DNA of 56,447 bases, taken from positions 1 through 56,447 of the forward strand of contig JBFWVD010000032.1 of the NCBI GenBank assembly GCA_050246915.1, written 5' to 3'. How positions within the stretch are numbered: position 1 is the stretch's first letter; the number at the start of each line of letters is the position of its first letter. Both the position numbers and the translations under genes were made by a program. This stretch comes from JBFWVD01 sp050246915 (GTDB taxonomy: Bacteria > Actinomycetota > Acidimicrobiia > Acidimicrobiales > Ilumatobacteraceae). Positions 7,605-19,400 of this stretch are shown one piece after another. Under the pieces are notes generated by a model, which saw nothing but the letters and a program-made list of their open reading frames with translations, was not told the DNA's origin and searched no databases.

Positions 7605-8924
7605 TCAGGAGCCGAGCTGCAGGGGATCGTCGCCCGCGCCGATGGCACCGGAGTTGCGGTACACCTCGAGCTTCGAACGCGTATCGGTGATGTCGAGATT
7701 GCGCATGGTGAGCTGACCGATGCGATCGAGAGGACCGAACTCGCCCTTGCCCGACTCCATGCTGAGGCGCTCCGGCGCATAGGTGAGGTGCGGACCTTCG
7801 GTGTCGAGGATGGAGTAATCGTCGCCGCGACGCAGCCGCAACGTGACCGATCCGGTGATGGCCGAGCCGACCCAACGCTGCAACGGCTCGCGCAACATGA
7901 GCGACTGCGGATCGAACCAGCGTCCTTCGTACAACAGGCGCCCGAGGCGGCGACCCATCGTCTTGTAGTTGTCGATGGTGCCTTCGTTGTGGATCGCGGT
8001 CACCAGCCGCTCGTACGCGATGTGCAACAGCGCCATGCCCGGACCTTCGTAGATGCCGCGCGACTTGGCTTCGATGATGCGGTTCTCGATCTGATCGCAC
8101 ATGCCCAGGCCGTGACGTCCGCCGATCTTGTTGGCCTCATCGACCAGATCGAACCTCGTGGCGAACTCGTTGCCGTTGATGGACACCGGCCATCCCTCGT
8201 GGAAGGCCACGGTGATGTTCTCCGGCTCGATGGCGACGGTGGGATCCCAGTACTTGACGCCCATGATGGGATCGACGATCTCGAGGCCTTGATCGAGGAA
8301 CTCGAGGAGTTTGGCTTCGTGCGTGGCGCCCCACAGGTTGGCATCGGTGGAGTACGCCTTCTCCTTGGCGTCGCGATAGCCGTAGCCGTGATCGGCCAAC
8401 CATTGGCTCATCTCGGCGCGGCCACCGAGCTCGTCGACGAACTGTTGATCGAGCCACGGCTTGTAGATGCGCAGGTTCGGGTTGACGAGCAGTCCATAGC
8501 GGTAGAACCGCTCGATGTCGTTGCCCTTGTAGGTGGAACCGTCGCCCCACACATCCACGCCGTCTTCGGCCATGGCCCGCACCAACATGGTGCCGGTGAC
8601 CGCCCGGCCGAGCGGTGTGGTGTTGAAGTAGGTCTTGCCTGCGGTGGTGATGTGGAAGGCACCGCACTGCAGCGCCACCAAGCCTTCGTTCACCAACTCC
8701 TCACGGCAGTCGATGAGGCGGGCGGCCTCGGCGCCGTAGCCGAGGGCCCGATCCGGTACCCCGGACAGATCGGGCTCGTCGTACTGGCCGAGGTCGGCGG
8801 TGTAGCAGTACGGGACGGCGCCCTTTGACCGCATCCAGGCCACGGCGGCCGACGTGTCGAGCCCACCGGAGAAGGCGATGCCGACCTTGTCGCCGATGGG
8901 CAATGACGTGAGGACCTTGGACAT
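7605..8924 (-). CDS. argG: Argininosuccinate synthase
   Basis: This 439-residue enzyme joins citrulline and aspartate with ATP to give argininosuccinate in arginine synthesis. The N-type ATP pyrophosphatase P-loop is at residues 16-25 (IAFSGGLDTS), followed by the YTADLGQYDEPD segment and the family's GDGSTYKGNDIERFYRYG region. Length and these segments place it in the longer E. coli-like ArgG class rather than the roughly 400-residue class. No other arg genes flank it, so it is a dispersed member of the pathway. The ATG at 8924 lies 8 nt after a TAGCGT -10 hexamer, giving an almost leaderless transcript. Confidence 0.95.
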   Translation of the reverse strand: MSKVLTSLPIGDKVGIAFSGGLDTSAAVAWMRSKGAVPYCYTADLGQYDEPDLSGVPDRALGYGAEAARLIDCREELVNEGLVALQCGAFHITTAGKTYFNTTPLGRAVTGTMLVRAMAEDGVDVWGDGSTYKGNDIERFYRYGLLVNPNLRIYKPWLDQQFVDELGGRAEMSQWLADHGYGYRDAKEKAYSTDANLWGATHEAKLLEFLDQGLEIVDPIMGVKYWDPTVAIEPENITVAFHEGWPVSINGNEFATRFDLVDEANKIGGRHGLGMCDQIENRIIEAKSRGIYEGPGMALLHIAYERLVTAIHNEGTIDNYKTMGRRLGRLLYEGRWFDPQSLMLREPLQRWVGSAITGSVTLRLRRGDDYSILDTEGPHLTYAPERLSMESGKGEFGPLDRIGQLTMRNLDITDTRSKLEVYRNSGAIGAGDDPLQLGS

Positions 8925-8932
8925 GGCCCTCG

Positions 8933-8938
8933 ACGCTA
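8933..8938 (-). promoter_or_regulatory. -10 hexamer (TAGCGT) of argG
   Basis: On the minus strand TAGCGT ends 8 nt before the argG ATG, so the 5' leader would be 0-2 nt. No ribosome-binding site is seen. Confidence 0.5.
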
Positions 8939-9012
8939 GCGGGTCGGCTCGCTCTGGCTCCGGGTCGAATGTGTCGCGGGTGCACCGCCGTGACGCTGGG
9001 GTGACGGGCGGC

Positions 9013-10221
9013 TCAGAGTTGGCGCAGGATCACGCCGGTTCGGGGCTTGGGGGCGAAGAACGTGCTCTTGGGTGGCATCAGCTTGCGCTCGTTGGCGAAG
9101 GCTTCGATGGTCGGCACTGGCACGGGGCGAAGGAGGACCGCGGCATCGGCGTCGGCGGTGCCGGTGTGCGACGCGTCGCCGATCCCCAGCCGCCCGAGGA
9201 TCTTGTCGACGCCGTGTTGATAGACCACCTCGGTGTCAGGTGCAATTGACGCGAGCACATGCGCGAGCCGGGCCGAGTCGAGATCATCCACACCATCGAA
9301 CGCACCGGCCTTCGGTCGCATCAACGTCCCGGTCCCGTCCGTACGCACGAGGCACAGCGCACCGGCGTCGTCCATCTTGGCGAGCGTCGAGGCATCGACG
9401 ACCCCGGCATCGAACAGATCGAAGAACTCGGTGAGCTTGGTCTCGAAGCCGTCGGGTACCGCTCGCAGCAGACGATGGATCGCTTGCACGAACAACTGGT
9501 CGGCCGACAGTTCGACCATGAAACACAGCGTGAGATCGTGACCGCCGGCCACATCGCCGTGCGCGCCTCGCCATTCGTTCCGATACTCGAGGCAGGTGTG
9601 ATAGCGGTGATGGCCATCAGCGATGACCACCGGTGCCGACGCCACCGCCGCCGAGATCGCCGCGACCACCGCGGGCTCATCGATGCGATAGAGGCGGTGA
9701 TGCACGCCGTCGTCACTGGTCCATCGGTTGATTGGCTGGCCGGGCATCTCGGCGAACGCGCCGAGCCCCTTGGCCATCGACAGTCCCCACACCGGCGACA
9801 GGTTGGCGTGGGTCGAGCGCAGCAGGTTCAACCGATCGCTCACGTCCTTCGGTGTGGTGCGCTCGTGGGGGAGCACATCGCCGTCGCCGGGCTTCATGAG
9901 CTCCAGTGCGCCGAGAATGCCGCTGGTCTGATGAGCTCGTCCCGCGTCGTCCTTGAAGCCCATGCGATAGGCATAAAAGGCCGGTTCGTCGATGGTGAGA
10001 TACCCCTCATCGATCCACTCCCGCATGAGCCGTCCGGCATCGGCGTACCCCGCATCGGTCTTGTCGGGGCAGTCGATCCACGTGACGTTGTGCGGACGAT
10101 CGGCGCGCAGCGCAGCGATGTCGTCGGCGGACAACACGTCATAGGGCGGAGCGGTGACCGCAGCGAGGTTGACGAGGTCATGATCGAAGCGGATGCCGGG
10201 GAACGGTTCGAAGCGAGCCAC
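9013..10221 (-). CDS. DUF1015 family protein
   Basis: This is a 402-residue soluble protein with the opening typical of DUF1015 (RFDHDLVNLAAVTAPPYDVLSADD) and the conserved internal VIADGHHRYHTCLEYRNEW segment. A His-rich GHHRYH motif is invariant in the family and suggests a metal or catalytic site, but no function is established that I can name with confidence. The GTG at 10221 is preceded by a weak -10 (TAGGCA) ending 6 nt upstream. The divergent neighbour is the histone-like gene. Confidence 0.85.
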   Translation of the reverse strand: MARFEPFPGIRFDHDLVNLAAVTAPPYDVLSADDIAALRADRPHNVTWIDCPDKTDAGYADAGRLMREWIDEGYLTIDEPAFYAYRMGFKDDAGRAHQTSGILGALELMKPGDGDVLPHERTTPKDVSDRLNLLRSTHANLSPVWGLSMAKGLGAFAEMPGQPINRWTSDDGVHHRLYRIDEPAVVAAISAAVASAPVVIADGHHRYHTCLEYRNEWRGAHGDVAGGHDLTLCFMVELSADQLFVQAIHRLLRAVPDGFETKLTEFFDLFDAGVVDASTLAKMDDAGALCLVRTDGTGTLMRPKAGAFDGVDDLDSARLAHVLASIAPDTEVVYQHGVDKILGRLGIGDASHTGTADADAAVLLRPVPVPTIEAFANERKLMPPKSTFFAPKPRTGVILRQL

Positions 10222-10227
10222 GTTCCT

Positions 10228-10233
10228 TGCCTA
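10228..10233 (-). promoter_or_regulatory. Weak -10 hexamer (TAGGCA) of the DUF1015 gene
   Basis: TAGGCA on the minus strand ends 6 nt before the GTG at 10221. It fits the leaderless spacing but lacks the usual final T. The six bases between (AGGAAC) could alternatively be a weak ribosome-binding site. Confidence 0.3.
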
Positions 10234-10300
10234 CCACTTCCGCCGCGTCGCACGTGCACCTCGGTGCGTCTCAGCAGCGCCGAGGGTCGATGAGCAGGTC

Positions 10301-10306
10301 TAGGCT
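10301..10306 (+). promoter_or_regulatory. -10 hexamer (TAGGCT) of the histone-like gene
   Basis: TAGGCT ends 6 nt before the ATG at 10313, the same spacing as at fbaB and serB. No ribosome-binding site lies between. Confidence 0.55.
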
Positions 10307-10312
10307 CACGTC

Positions 10313-10897
10313 ATGGCAAACAAGTCCTTGCTCCAGCAGCTGTTCGACGCGGGGATGAGCTTCACGGCGATGACCCAGCGCCGCGCCGAGGCGATCATCC
10401 GTGATCTCGTGGCGAGCGGACACGTGCACACCGACGACATGCAGCGTGCGGTGACCGAACTGCTCGAGCGGAGTCAGCGCAGCGCGGAGAAGCTCGTGGG
10501 CGAGGTGCGAACTGAGGTGCGCTCGGGTCTCAGTGCGGCACGCAAGGCATCGGCATCCGTCCCGTTCCTGCGCCCCGATGCGGCCCCGACTCGCAAGGCA
10601 GCGGCGAGCGCAACTCCGGTTGCCAAGGTCGCAGAGGCGCCAGTGAAGAAGGCGCCCGTCAAGAAGGCTGCGAAGAAGGCGCCCGTCAAGGAGGCTGCGA
10701 AGAAGGCCCCGGTCGCGAAGGCCCCGGCGAAAAAGGCCTCGGTCGCTACCGCCCCGGCCAAGAAGGCTCCGGCGAAGAAGGCGCCCGCGAAGAAGGCGCC
10801 CGCGAAGAAGGCCCCGGCCAAGCGCACCGTGTCGACGGGCGCCGCGGTCCGCAAGTCGACGACCAAGACCGTGGGCGTCAAGCGCACCTCGCGCTGA
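10313..10897 (+). CDS. Phasin/PhaF-like protein with histone-H1-like Lys/Ala/Pro tail
   Basis: The 194-residue protein has two parts. Residues 1-75 are an amphipathic helical domain (SLLQQLFDAGMSFTAMTQRRAEAIIRDLV, then AVTELLERSQRSAEKLVGEV) like PhaF/phasin-type or coiled-coil nucleoid proteins. Residues 90-194 are low complexity, rich in Lys, Ala and Pro, with repeated PAKKA units, and highly basic like a histone H1 tail. Such tails bind DNA nonspecifically; the head may oligomerise. The gene leads an apparent operon with tlyA, nadK and recN. The nucleotide repeat behind the tail makes its length likely to vary between strains. DNA binding is inferred from composition, not shown. Confidence 0.8.
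   Translation: MANKSLLQQLFDAGMSFTAMTQRRAEAIIRDLVASGHVHTDDMQRAVTELLERSQRSAEKLVGEVRTEVRSGLSAARKASASVPFLRPDAAPTRKAAASATPVAKVAEAPVKKAPVKKAAKKAPVKEAAKKAPVAKAPAKKASVATAPAKKAPAKKAPAKKAPAKKAPAKRTVSTGAAVRKSTTKTVGVKRTSR
10754..10813 (+). repeat. 15-bp in-frame tandem repeat encoding PAKKA
   Basis: Four consecutive 15-bp units of the form CC(G/C)GC(C/G)AAGAAGGC(N) encode PAKKA, and related KKAPVKK units lie just upstream. This is the repeat core of the basic tail. Confidence 0.85.
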
Positions 10898-10921
10898 CCC
10901 ATCTCGACACGACGACCTCAC

Positions 10922-11698
10922 ATGCGTAGGCGGCTCGACCTCGAGCTGGTTCGTCGTGCCCTCGCCCCGAGCCGCACCGAGGCGCAGCGGCTGATCGCCG
11001 CCGGCCGCGTCACCGTGGCGGGTGCGCCCGCCACCAACGCCGCGCGACAGGTCGATGCCGGCGAGCCCGTGGAGATCATCGGCCCGCCGCCACGGTTCGT
11101 CAGCCGTGGCGGGGAGAAGCTCGACGCTGCCCTGGAGTCGTTCGGCATCGACGTCTCCGGTGCCCGTGTGCTCGATGCCGGGGCATCGACCGGTGGATTC
11201 TCCGACTGTGTCCTGCAGCGGGGCGCGGCCTGGGTGGGAGCCATCGACGTCGGCCATGGACAGCTCCATCCGAAGATCCGTAATGATGAACGGGTGCTGG
11301 TGCGCGAACATACGAACGTGCGTTCGTTGACGAGTGATGATCTGGGGGGAGTGGTGGACGTGGTCGTGGCCGACTTGTCGTTCATCTCACTCCGGGTGGT
11401 GCTCCCGGCCCTGCTCGACTGCGTGCGTCCCGAGGGCGATCTGGTCCTGTTGGTGAAACCGCAGTTCGAGGCCGGCCGCAAGGAAGTCGCCAAGGGCCGC
11501 GGCGTGATCACCGACCCTGAGATATGGGAACGTGTGCGCACCGAGGTGGGGGAGGCGCTGGTGGCCGAAGGGGCCGACGTGCTGGCGTGGATCACCTCGC
11601 CGATCACCGGGTCCGACGGCAACGTCGAGTTCCTGGTCCACGCTCGCCGGAACCCTGGTGCAGCGCACACACTCGGAGACGGAGAACCCACGCCGTGA
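10922..11698 (+). CDS. tlyA: TlyA family rRNA 2'-O-methyltransferase
   Basis: This 258-residue protein has an N-terminal S4 RNA-binding domain (about 2-60: RRLDLELVRRALAPSRTEAQRLIAAGRVTVAG) and an FtsJ-like methyltransferase domain with the SAM motif VLDAGASTGGFSDCVL (about 81-96) and VVVADLSFISLR. The family 2'-O-methylates cytidines of 16S and 23S rRNA and in mycobacteria is linked to capreomycin sensitivity; which positions are used here cannot be told. It lies 24 bp after the histone-like gene and overlaps nadK by 4 bases. No clear ribosome-binding site precedes the ATG. Confidence 0.92.
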   Translation: MRRRLDLELVRRALAPSRTEAQRLIAAGRVTVAGAPATNAARQVDAGEPVEIIGPPPRFVSRGGEKLDAALESFGIDVSGARVLDAGASTGGFSDCVLQRGAAWVGAIDVGHGQLHPKIRNDERVLVREHTNVRSLTSDDLGGVVDVVVADLSFISLRVVLPALLDCVRPEGDLVLLVKPQFEAGRKEVAKGRGVITDPEIWERVRTEVGEALVAEGADVLAWITSPITGSDGNVEFLVHARRNPGAAHTLGDGEPTP

Positions 11699-12552
11699 CC
11701 ATCACCTCTGCTGTGCTCGTCGTCCATCACGAGCGCGCCGAAGCCGCCGCGCTGGCCGCGGCTGCCGCGGACATCCTGCGTGACCGTGCCATCCGTGTCG
11801 TGTTGCCCCATGGCGATGCTCGCGCCGCCGGCCTCGACAATCTGTGCGCCAGTGACGACGAGTGTCGCAGCGTCGATCTGGCGGTCAGCCTCGGCGGTGA
11901 CGGGACCATGTTGCGTACCGTCGATCTCGTGAGCCCGGTGGACGTACCGGTTCTCGGCGTCAACGTCGGCATGCTCGGCTATCTCACCGAGGTCGAACCA
12001 GCGATGCTGACCGAGTCGCTCGAGTCGGTCCTGGCAGGAACGCATCGCATCGAAGAGCGCATGATGCTCGACGTGCGGGTGCTTCGCTCGGGGGCGCCCG
12101 AACGCCAAGCGGTGTGCCTCAACGAGATGGTGATCGAAAAGCGCGAGGCCGGGCACACCGTCCGGCTGCTTCCCTCCATCAACGGGTCGCCGTTCACGCC
12201 CTATGCCGCGGACGGCCTCATTGTGTCGACGCCCACTGGGTCGACCGCGTATGCACTCAGTGCGCGCGGGCCCATCTTGTCGCCGACCATCCGGGCCTTG
12301 CTCATGACGCCGGTGTCGCCGCACATGCTCTTCGATCGATCGTTGGTGCTCGGTGCCGACGAGTCGATCTCCATCGAGCTCGGCCTGCATCGTCCCGCAT
12401 CGGTTTCCATCGACGGGCGTCATCTCGCCGATCTGGTGCCCGGCGATCGCGTCATCTGCACCGCGTCAATGCAAGTTGCGCGCCTGGTGCGGTTCGGGCA
12501 CTCCGATTTCCACCAGCGGTTGAAGGCCAAGTTCCAGTTGGCCGATCGATGA
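11695..12552 (+). CDS. nadK: NAD kinase
   Basis: This 285-residue enzyme phosphorylates NAD to NADP with ATP or polyphosphate. The diagnostic motif is AVSLGGDGTML (GGDG at residues 67-70), and the NAD-binding TPTGSTAYALSARGP segment is intact. The GTG at 11695 overlaps the tlyA stop (GTGA) and has GGAGA about 10 nt upstream, so translation is coupled. The order tlyA-nadK-recN is a well-known actinobacterial arrangement. PPK2 is encoded 36 kb away, but no link to polyphosphate can be read from the sequence. Confidence 0.94.
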   Translation: MTITSAVLVVHHERAEAAALAAAAADILRDRAIRVVLPHGDARAAGLDNLCASDDECRSVDLAVSLGGDGTMLRTVDLVSPVDVPVLGVNVGMLGYLTEVEPAMLTESLESVLAGTHRIEERMMLDVRVLRSGAPERQAVCLNEMVIEKREAGHTVRLLPSINGSPFTPYAADGLIVSTPTGSTAYALSARGPILSPTIRALLMTPVSPHMLFDRSLVLGADESISIELGLHRPASVSIDGRHLADLVPGDRVICTASMQVARLVRFGHSDFHQRLKAKFQLADR

Positions 12553-12568
12553 TCGGCACGCAATCGGG

Positions 12569-14143
12569 ATGTTGAGCGAACTGCATGTCGAACACCTCGG
12601 CGTGATCGACTCCATCTCGGTACTCATCGGGCCGGGCATGACCGCGCTCACCGGCGAGACCGGTGCGGGCAAGACGCTGGTGGTCGAGGCCATCGAGCTG
12701 TTGGTGGGGGGACGTGCCGACCCCCTCTTGGTGCGTCCCGGCGCCGAGGAGGCCCGTGTCGAGGGGCGGTTCCTGCTCGGCGACGAGGAGGTGGTGTTGT
12801 CCCGCGTCATACCGCGCACCGGTCGCTCACGCGCCTATGTGAACGGGCGGCTGGCGACGGTGGCCAGCTTGGTGGAGTACGGCGAACGGCTCGTCGATCT
12901 GCACGGCCAACACGCCCATCAGTCGTTGCTGGCGTCGGCCGCGCAGCGCGGGGCGCTCGACCGCTTCGCCGGCGTCGACCACGGGCCATTGCGCGCCGCT
13001 CGTGACGAGGTGGCCCGCATCGACGCCGCCCTCGCCGCCATGGGTGGCGATGCCCGAGCCAGGGCGCGTGAGCTGGATCTGCTCCGCTATCAACTCGACG
13101 AGCTGGACCGCGCCAACGTGACCAATGGTGACGAGGACCGCAGCCTGGAAGATCTCGAAGATCGCTTGGCCGGCGCCAGCGAGCATCGCGAACGTGCCGC
13201 GGCGGCCATCGACGCGCTCATCGAGGACGGCGCCGCGCTCGATGGTGTGCGCGCGGCGATGACCCAACTGCACGGCCGCGCACCGTTCGCCGCGCAGCTC
13301 ATCCGGCTGCGATCGCTGGTGGCCGAGCTCGACGACGTGGCCGGCGAGATCCGCCACGTGGCCGACGGCATCGACGAAGACCCCGCCAAGCTGGCCGAGG
13401 TGCGCGCCCGGCGACAACTGCTGGTGGAACTCCGACGCAAGTACGGCGACACGTTGAGCGAGGTGATGGAGGAGCATCGTCGCATCGCCGAGCGTGCCGA
13501 AGAACTGGCGTCGCACGATCGTCGAGCAGCAGAACTCGATGCGGCACGGGTTGCTGCCATCGCTCGTGTCGCGGCGGAGGCTGCCGTGGTGGCCGAGGTC
13601 CGCCGTGGAGCGGCTCCTCGGTTGGCTCGCGCCGTCGAAGAACATCTGCGCACGTTGGCGTTGCCGCGTGCCCGGGTGGAGATCGTCGTCGGCGGTGACG
13701 ATCCCGGTGACGAGGTGGCGTTCTTGCTCGCCACCAACAAAGGTGAGCCGACGCTGCCGCTGGCCAAGGTGGCCTCGGGTGGTGAGCTGGCCCGGGCCAT
13801 GTTGGCGTTGCGGCTGGTGCTCACCGCGGGTCCCGAGACGTTGGTGTTCGACGAGGTCGACGCCGGCATCGGTGGCGAGGCCGCCGTCACCGTCGGGCGG
13901 GCGCTGGCATCGCTCGGCTCCGGTCATCAGGTACTCGTCGTGACCCATCTCCCGCAGGTGGCGGCATGTGCTGATCAACATCTGGCCGTGTCCAAGCGGG
14001 AGAGCGAAGAGCGAACCGTGAGCGAGATCCGCTCGGTGAAGGGCAACGAGCGCGTGGACGAGTTGGCCCGCATGCTGGCCGGCTCGGTGACCACCGCGGC
14101 CCGCCGCCACGCCAAGGAACTGTTGGCTGGTCCGGTCGCGTGA
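12569..14143 (+). CDS. recN: DNA repair ATPase RecN
   Basis: This 524-residue SMC-like protein acts in double-strand-break repair. The Walker A GETGAGKT is at about residues 29-36. A Gln-rich DLHGQHAHQ follows, then a long coiled coil with many Asp/Glu/Arg heptads (about 150-340). The C-terminal half carries the ABC signature LPLAKVASGGELARAMLAL and Walker B ETLVFDEVDAGIGGEAA. Length is close to the usual 550-590 residues, slightly short in the coiled coil. It is the last gene of the tlyA-nadK-recN unit, starting 17 bp after nadK. Confidence 0.94.
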   Translation: MLSELHVEHLGVIDSISVLIGPGMTALTGETGAGKTLVVEAIELLVGGRADPLLVRPGAEEARVEGRFLLGDEEVVLSRVIPRTGRSRAYVNGRLATVASLVEYGERLVDLHGQHAHQSLLASAAQRGALDRFAGVDHGPLRAARDEVARIDAALAAMGGDARARARELDLLRYQLDELDRANVTNGDEDRSLEDLEDRLAGASEHRERAAAAIDALIEDGAALDGVRAAMTQLHGRAPFAAQLIRLRSLVAELDDVAGEIRHVADGIDEDPAKLAEVRARRQLLVELRRKYGDTLSEVMEEHRRIAERAEELASHDRRAAELDAARVAAIARVAAEAAVVAEVRRGAAPRLARAVEEHLRTLALPRARVEIVVGGDDPGDEVAFLLATNKGEPTLPLAKVASGGELARAMLALRLVLTAGPETLVFDEVDAGIGGEAAVTVGRALASLGSGHQVLVVTHLPQVAACADQHLAVSKRESEERTVSEIRSVKGNERVDELARMLAGSVTTAARRHAKELLAGPVA

Positions 14144-14206
14144 CGCAATGCCGGTCACCGGTCCGGTCGGATGACACAAAGGCTCAGCGCGCCGAGCGGC
14201 GCGGTC

Positions 14207-14244
14207 TAAGGTCTACGGGGCCGAGGCTGGCCCCCGACAGGAGG
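14207..14244 (+). promoter_or_regulatory. pyrG promoter -10 (TAAGGT) and ribosome-binding site
   Basis: TAAGGT at 14207-14212 is a good -10, with a start expected near 14218 and a leader of about 30 nt. AGGAGG at 14239-14244 is a strong ribosome-binding site. It sits 2 nt from the GTG at 14247 but 5 nt from the GTG at 14250, which favours the second. Confidence 0.55.
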
Positions 14245-14249
14245 TAGTG

Positions 14250-15889
<1,640 letters not shown>

Positions 15890-15893
<4 letters not shown>

Positions 15894-16459
15894 GTGATCG
15901 GACCCCGGATCACGGGTTCACGCACCTGGGCGATTCGCTCGTCCACCAGGGCTACATCTGGCATCTGGTCACCGCGCAGTTCGAGTCTCCATCGGGTGAG
16001 CGGTTCGTGCGCGACATCGTGCGCTCTCCGGGCGCGGTCGGCATCGTGCCAATTTCGATTGACGCGAGCGGGCGGAGGACGGTGACGCTGCTGCGCCAAT
16101 ATCGTCCGGCACTCGACGCCGAACTCATCGAGATCCCCGCAGGCATGCGCGACGTGGAGGGCGAACCGCCCGAACTCACCGCGCAACGGGAGTTGGCAGA
16201 GGAGATCGGCCGCAATGCCCGTCAACTGGAATTGCTGACGATCTTCCACAACTCGGCGGGTATGACCAACTCGACGACGCACGTGTTCCTGGCCACCGAT
16301 CTGGTGGAGGTTCCCGCCAAGGCCCACGGCCCGGAGGAGGAGGCGATGAGCGTGTTGCAGCTCCGCTTCGACGAGGCGCTCGCACTGGTTGCCTCCGGCG
16401 AGATCACCGATGCCAAGACGGTCATCGGACTGCTGCTCGCTGCCCAACGCCTGGGCTGA
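15890..16459 (+). CDS. NUDIX hydrolase, ADP-ribose pyrophosphatase-like
   Basis: This 189-residue protein starts at a GTG overlapping the pyrG stop (GTGA). The NUDIX box is visible as GMRDVEGEPPEL followed by QRELAEEIG (about residues 85-107), with all metal-binding Glu residues kept. IPAGMRD before the box and the position after pyrG are typical of ADP-ribose pyrophosphatases that cleave ADP-ribose to AMP and ribose-5-phosphate. Two copies of the dispersed palindrome described in the findings lie inside the gene (16048-16063 and 16223-16238). Confidence 0.88.
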
Positions 16460-16465
16460 CGCACC

Positions 16466-16491
16466 CGGCCCAGTGCCGCGCGTCCGGGCCG
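16466..16491. terminator. Weak stem-loop between convergent genes
   Basis: CGGCCC (16466-16471) pairs with GGGCCG (16486-16491) across a 14-nt loop in the 33-bp gap between the NUDIX gene and the FtsK-like gene. Confidence 0.35.
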
Positions 16492-16492
16492 A

Positions 16493-19400
16493 TCAGGGTT
16501 CGGCGAGTTGGATGTTCAATCCGGTCGAGGGATCCACGGCGCGCATGGCGGGCAACTCCATCACCTCGCCCAGGCGAACTCCGAGCAGGGTTGCATCAAC
16601 GGCGTCATCGATGGCCAGGACCAGTCGCTGCGGGAACGCGGCAACGATCCGTGCTGGCATGGCGTGGATGTCAGGTGCGGTGGCCAGCATCACGACGCCG
16701 GCAGCCGGGCCGTCGAGGGCGATGCGGGCGATGCCATCGATGACCTCGTGATCGTCGGCCTCGTGCAGACGCGTGCTGAGCGCAGCGATGTCGTCGATGA
16801 CGACGACGATGCCGGGGTCATCGGGTGGATGTCCCGACGCAATCGCTTTGAGGCGTTGATCGATCTCGGCGTCGATGTCGCCCAGCAGCGACGTGGTGGC
16901 GAACAGATCGCTGGTGAGCACGTGACAATCGGTGAGGGCATGCAGGGGTGAGCCCTGTCGAGCCGCGAGCATCACCTCGACCCCGTCACACATGGCGGCT
17001 CGGGTGAGCACCTCGAGGCTGTTGCGTCCGTCGCGTCCGGCCGCGGCGACCACCAGCAAGCTGCCGGAACGATCCCATGACCACGGCGTGAGCTCCTGGT
17101 GCTCGATGTCGTCGGCGAGGCCGGCAGCGCCGGCGGGAAGATCGCGAAGCACCACACGGCTCGGGAGTTCTTCGGGGATGGGGCCCCGGGCCACGGGGAG
17201 CTCGAGTCGACGGGCGGCCTCTTCGACGATCGATGCCAGTGGGGCGATGGCCAACGCTGTGGCTCGTCGATCCGACAACAGGCCGAACGGTTGGGCCTGG
17301 GTGTCGGTAGCGGCGAGATCGAGCCGGATCGGCACCAACGAGGTGATGTCCGCGCTCGGGGTGATGGCCTCACCTGCTCCGGCCGTGCGTAGGCGACGCG
17401 CCACATGGCCGGCGACCCGGGGGTCGAGCAGTTCGAGGTTCCCGCCGATGACCACGTCGATGCCGACAGCGGGTCCCTCGGCCGCGATCAGCGCCAGATG
17501 GGGGGCGAGCAGCGGGTTGCGGCGACACAGTGTTGTGGCATCTTCGACAGCGACGATGACGTCAGGTCCGGGGCGACCAGTGGTGCGCTCTCGGATCTCG
17601 GTGAGGATCGATCGCAACGAGCGGCGCACCGCCGGCTCCTCGGCGGCATCCACGACAGTGCAGAGCTGAGCGGCGCGAGCGATGGGATGGCGTCGAGAAG
17701 CGATGACGACGAGCCGGCTGCGATCGGGTCGCTCGGTGAGCGCGGAGATGAGGCAGGCCGCGAAGGTGTCGGCATCAGTTGCGCTCACGCCGACCGGTCG
17801 ATGGACGAGTTGTCCGGCCAGATCGGCACCGATGGGCATGGGACCGTGGCCGGCCACCCAACGGCGACCGAGTAGATCAGCCATGTCTCGCCGGTCACCA
17901 TCGGGTGCGAGCAGCGCACCGAACGACGGCCCGACCAGCGTGGAACGATCGGACCGCTCAGGGTCGATGAGGGCAGCGAGGTCGCGGGCGATCGATGTGG
18001 CCAGCTCGACGGTGATGCCGGTGGGGAGGCCGGCGATCTCGGAACTCAACCGAGCAGTCACCGCCACACGGTCGGCCACGCTGACCACGGTCGGGCAGGC
18101 CACGCTGACCGTCGACACGCCGTCGGGCAGCACGATGACGTTGGTGCCGGGGCTGTTGAGCGTGGCGGCGAGCTCCGGGGCCAAGGGCGCAGCGCGATCG
18201 ATGATGACCAGTCGCTGGGCCATGCCGGTCGCTCCGACTCCGACGGTGGACAAGCGCAGGCGAGCAGCGTCCGCGTGGGCGTCGCGGGCGTGATCGAGCA
18301 GCAACGAGCGGGTGGCATCGTCGTCGATGGCGACGCGGGGTGCGCCGTCGGGATCGTGGAGATGGTCGAGCCACTTGAGCCAGTCCCAATCGCCGGCCCG
18401 GGCCCCGTCGGTGGCGAGGTGCACCGAGAGGTCTGCGGGGCCACAGCTCACGCACGCCTGCACGACCATCCATCGCGCCACGGCGAGGGCTCGTTCCCGA
18501 CTGCCCATGATGGCGATCGGGCCGTCCCACTGCGGGTCGACCACGATGGGCACGGGACGCAACTGACGGGCGGCCTTCAGTTGGGCGAGCAACTCGGGCT
18601 CATCAGTGACCGATGCTGGATCGAGCGCGTTCCACACGCCTTCGCCGTAGCCGACCGACATCTCGAGCAGATCGCGGTGTTCGCGGCGACGTTGCCAGAC
18701 CGAGCCGTCGAGCAACCTGGCCCGTTCGGCGAGCTCGGCGGGATCGGGTGTGGCCTCGCGGCGTCGGGCGATCTCGTTGCGACGGGCGATGGCCAGCGCC
18801 AGCAGGTATTCACGGGCCATGAGGACCACTTCGCGCGTGTGGTCGTTGCGACGTTTGCGGCCCCGCCGCTCGCGATCGGGCTGCAGCATGCCCGGCACCA
18901 GCGGTGTTGGTTCCTCGCCCAGGATGCGACGCGGTGCTCGTTGGTGGAGCACCGCTTCGATGCCCGGCCCGAGTCCGGGCCTCGCCGTGCTGATGGGCGG
19001 AACCACCCGGTAGAGCTGATCATCGACGGCCAAGATGGCATCGAGGGGAAGCACAGCGTCGCCCTGTGTGGCCTGTCCATCGATGGACACGGCGGCCCCG
19101 CCGGGTCGCACCACGACGGTCGAATCGGCTGTCACCTCGATCGATGGTCCGTTGACGACGGCTCGGGTCACCGGGCGAGGAGCCGGGAGCAGCGCGGTGA
19201 TGCCCTCGCGAACCTCGAACACCGTGCCTGCGGCGAGTCCGGTGATGGGCACCAGGGCGGCCACGACCGGTCGGGGCCGAGGTCCGAGGTCGTCGGGATC
19301 GATGGGGGCGATGACAGCGCCTGGGCGGATCGACACCATGGCGAGGGGGAGATCGCTGGTGAGCAGCCGATCATCGATGAGCACGGCGCGAGCGGTGTCG

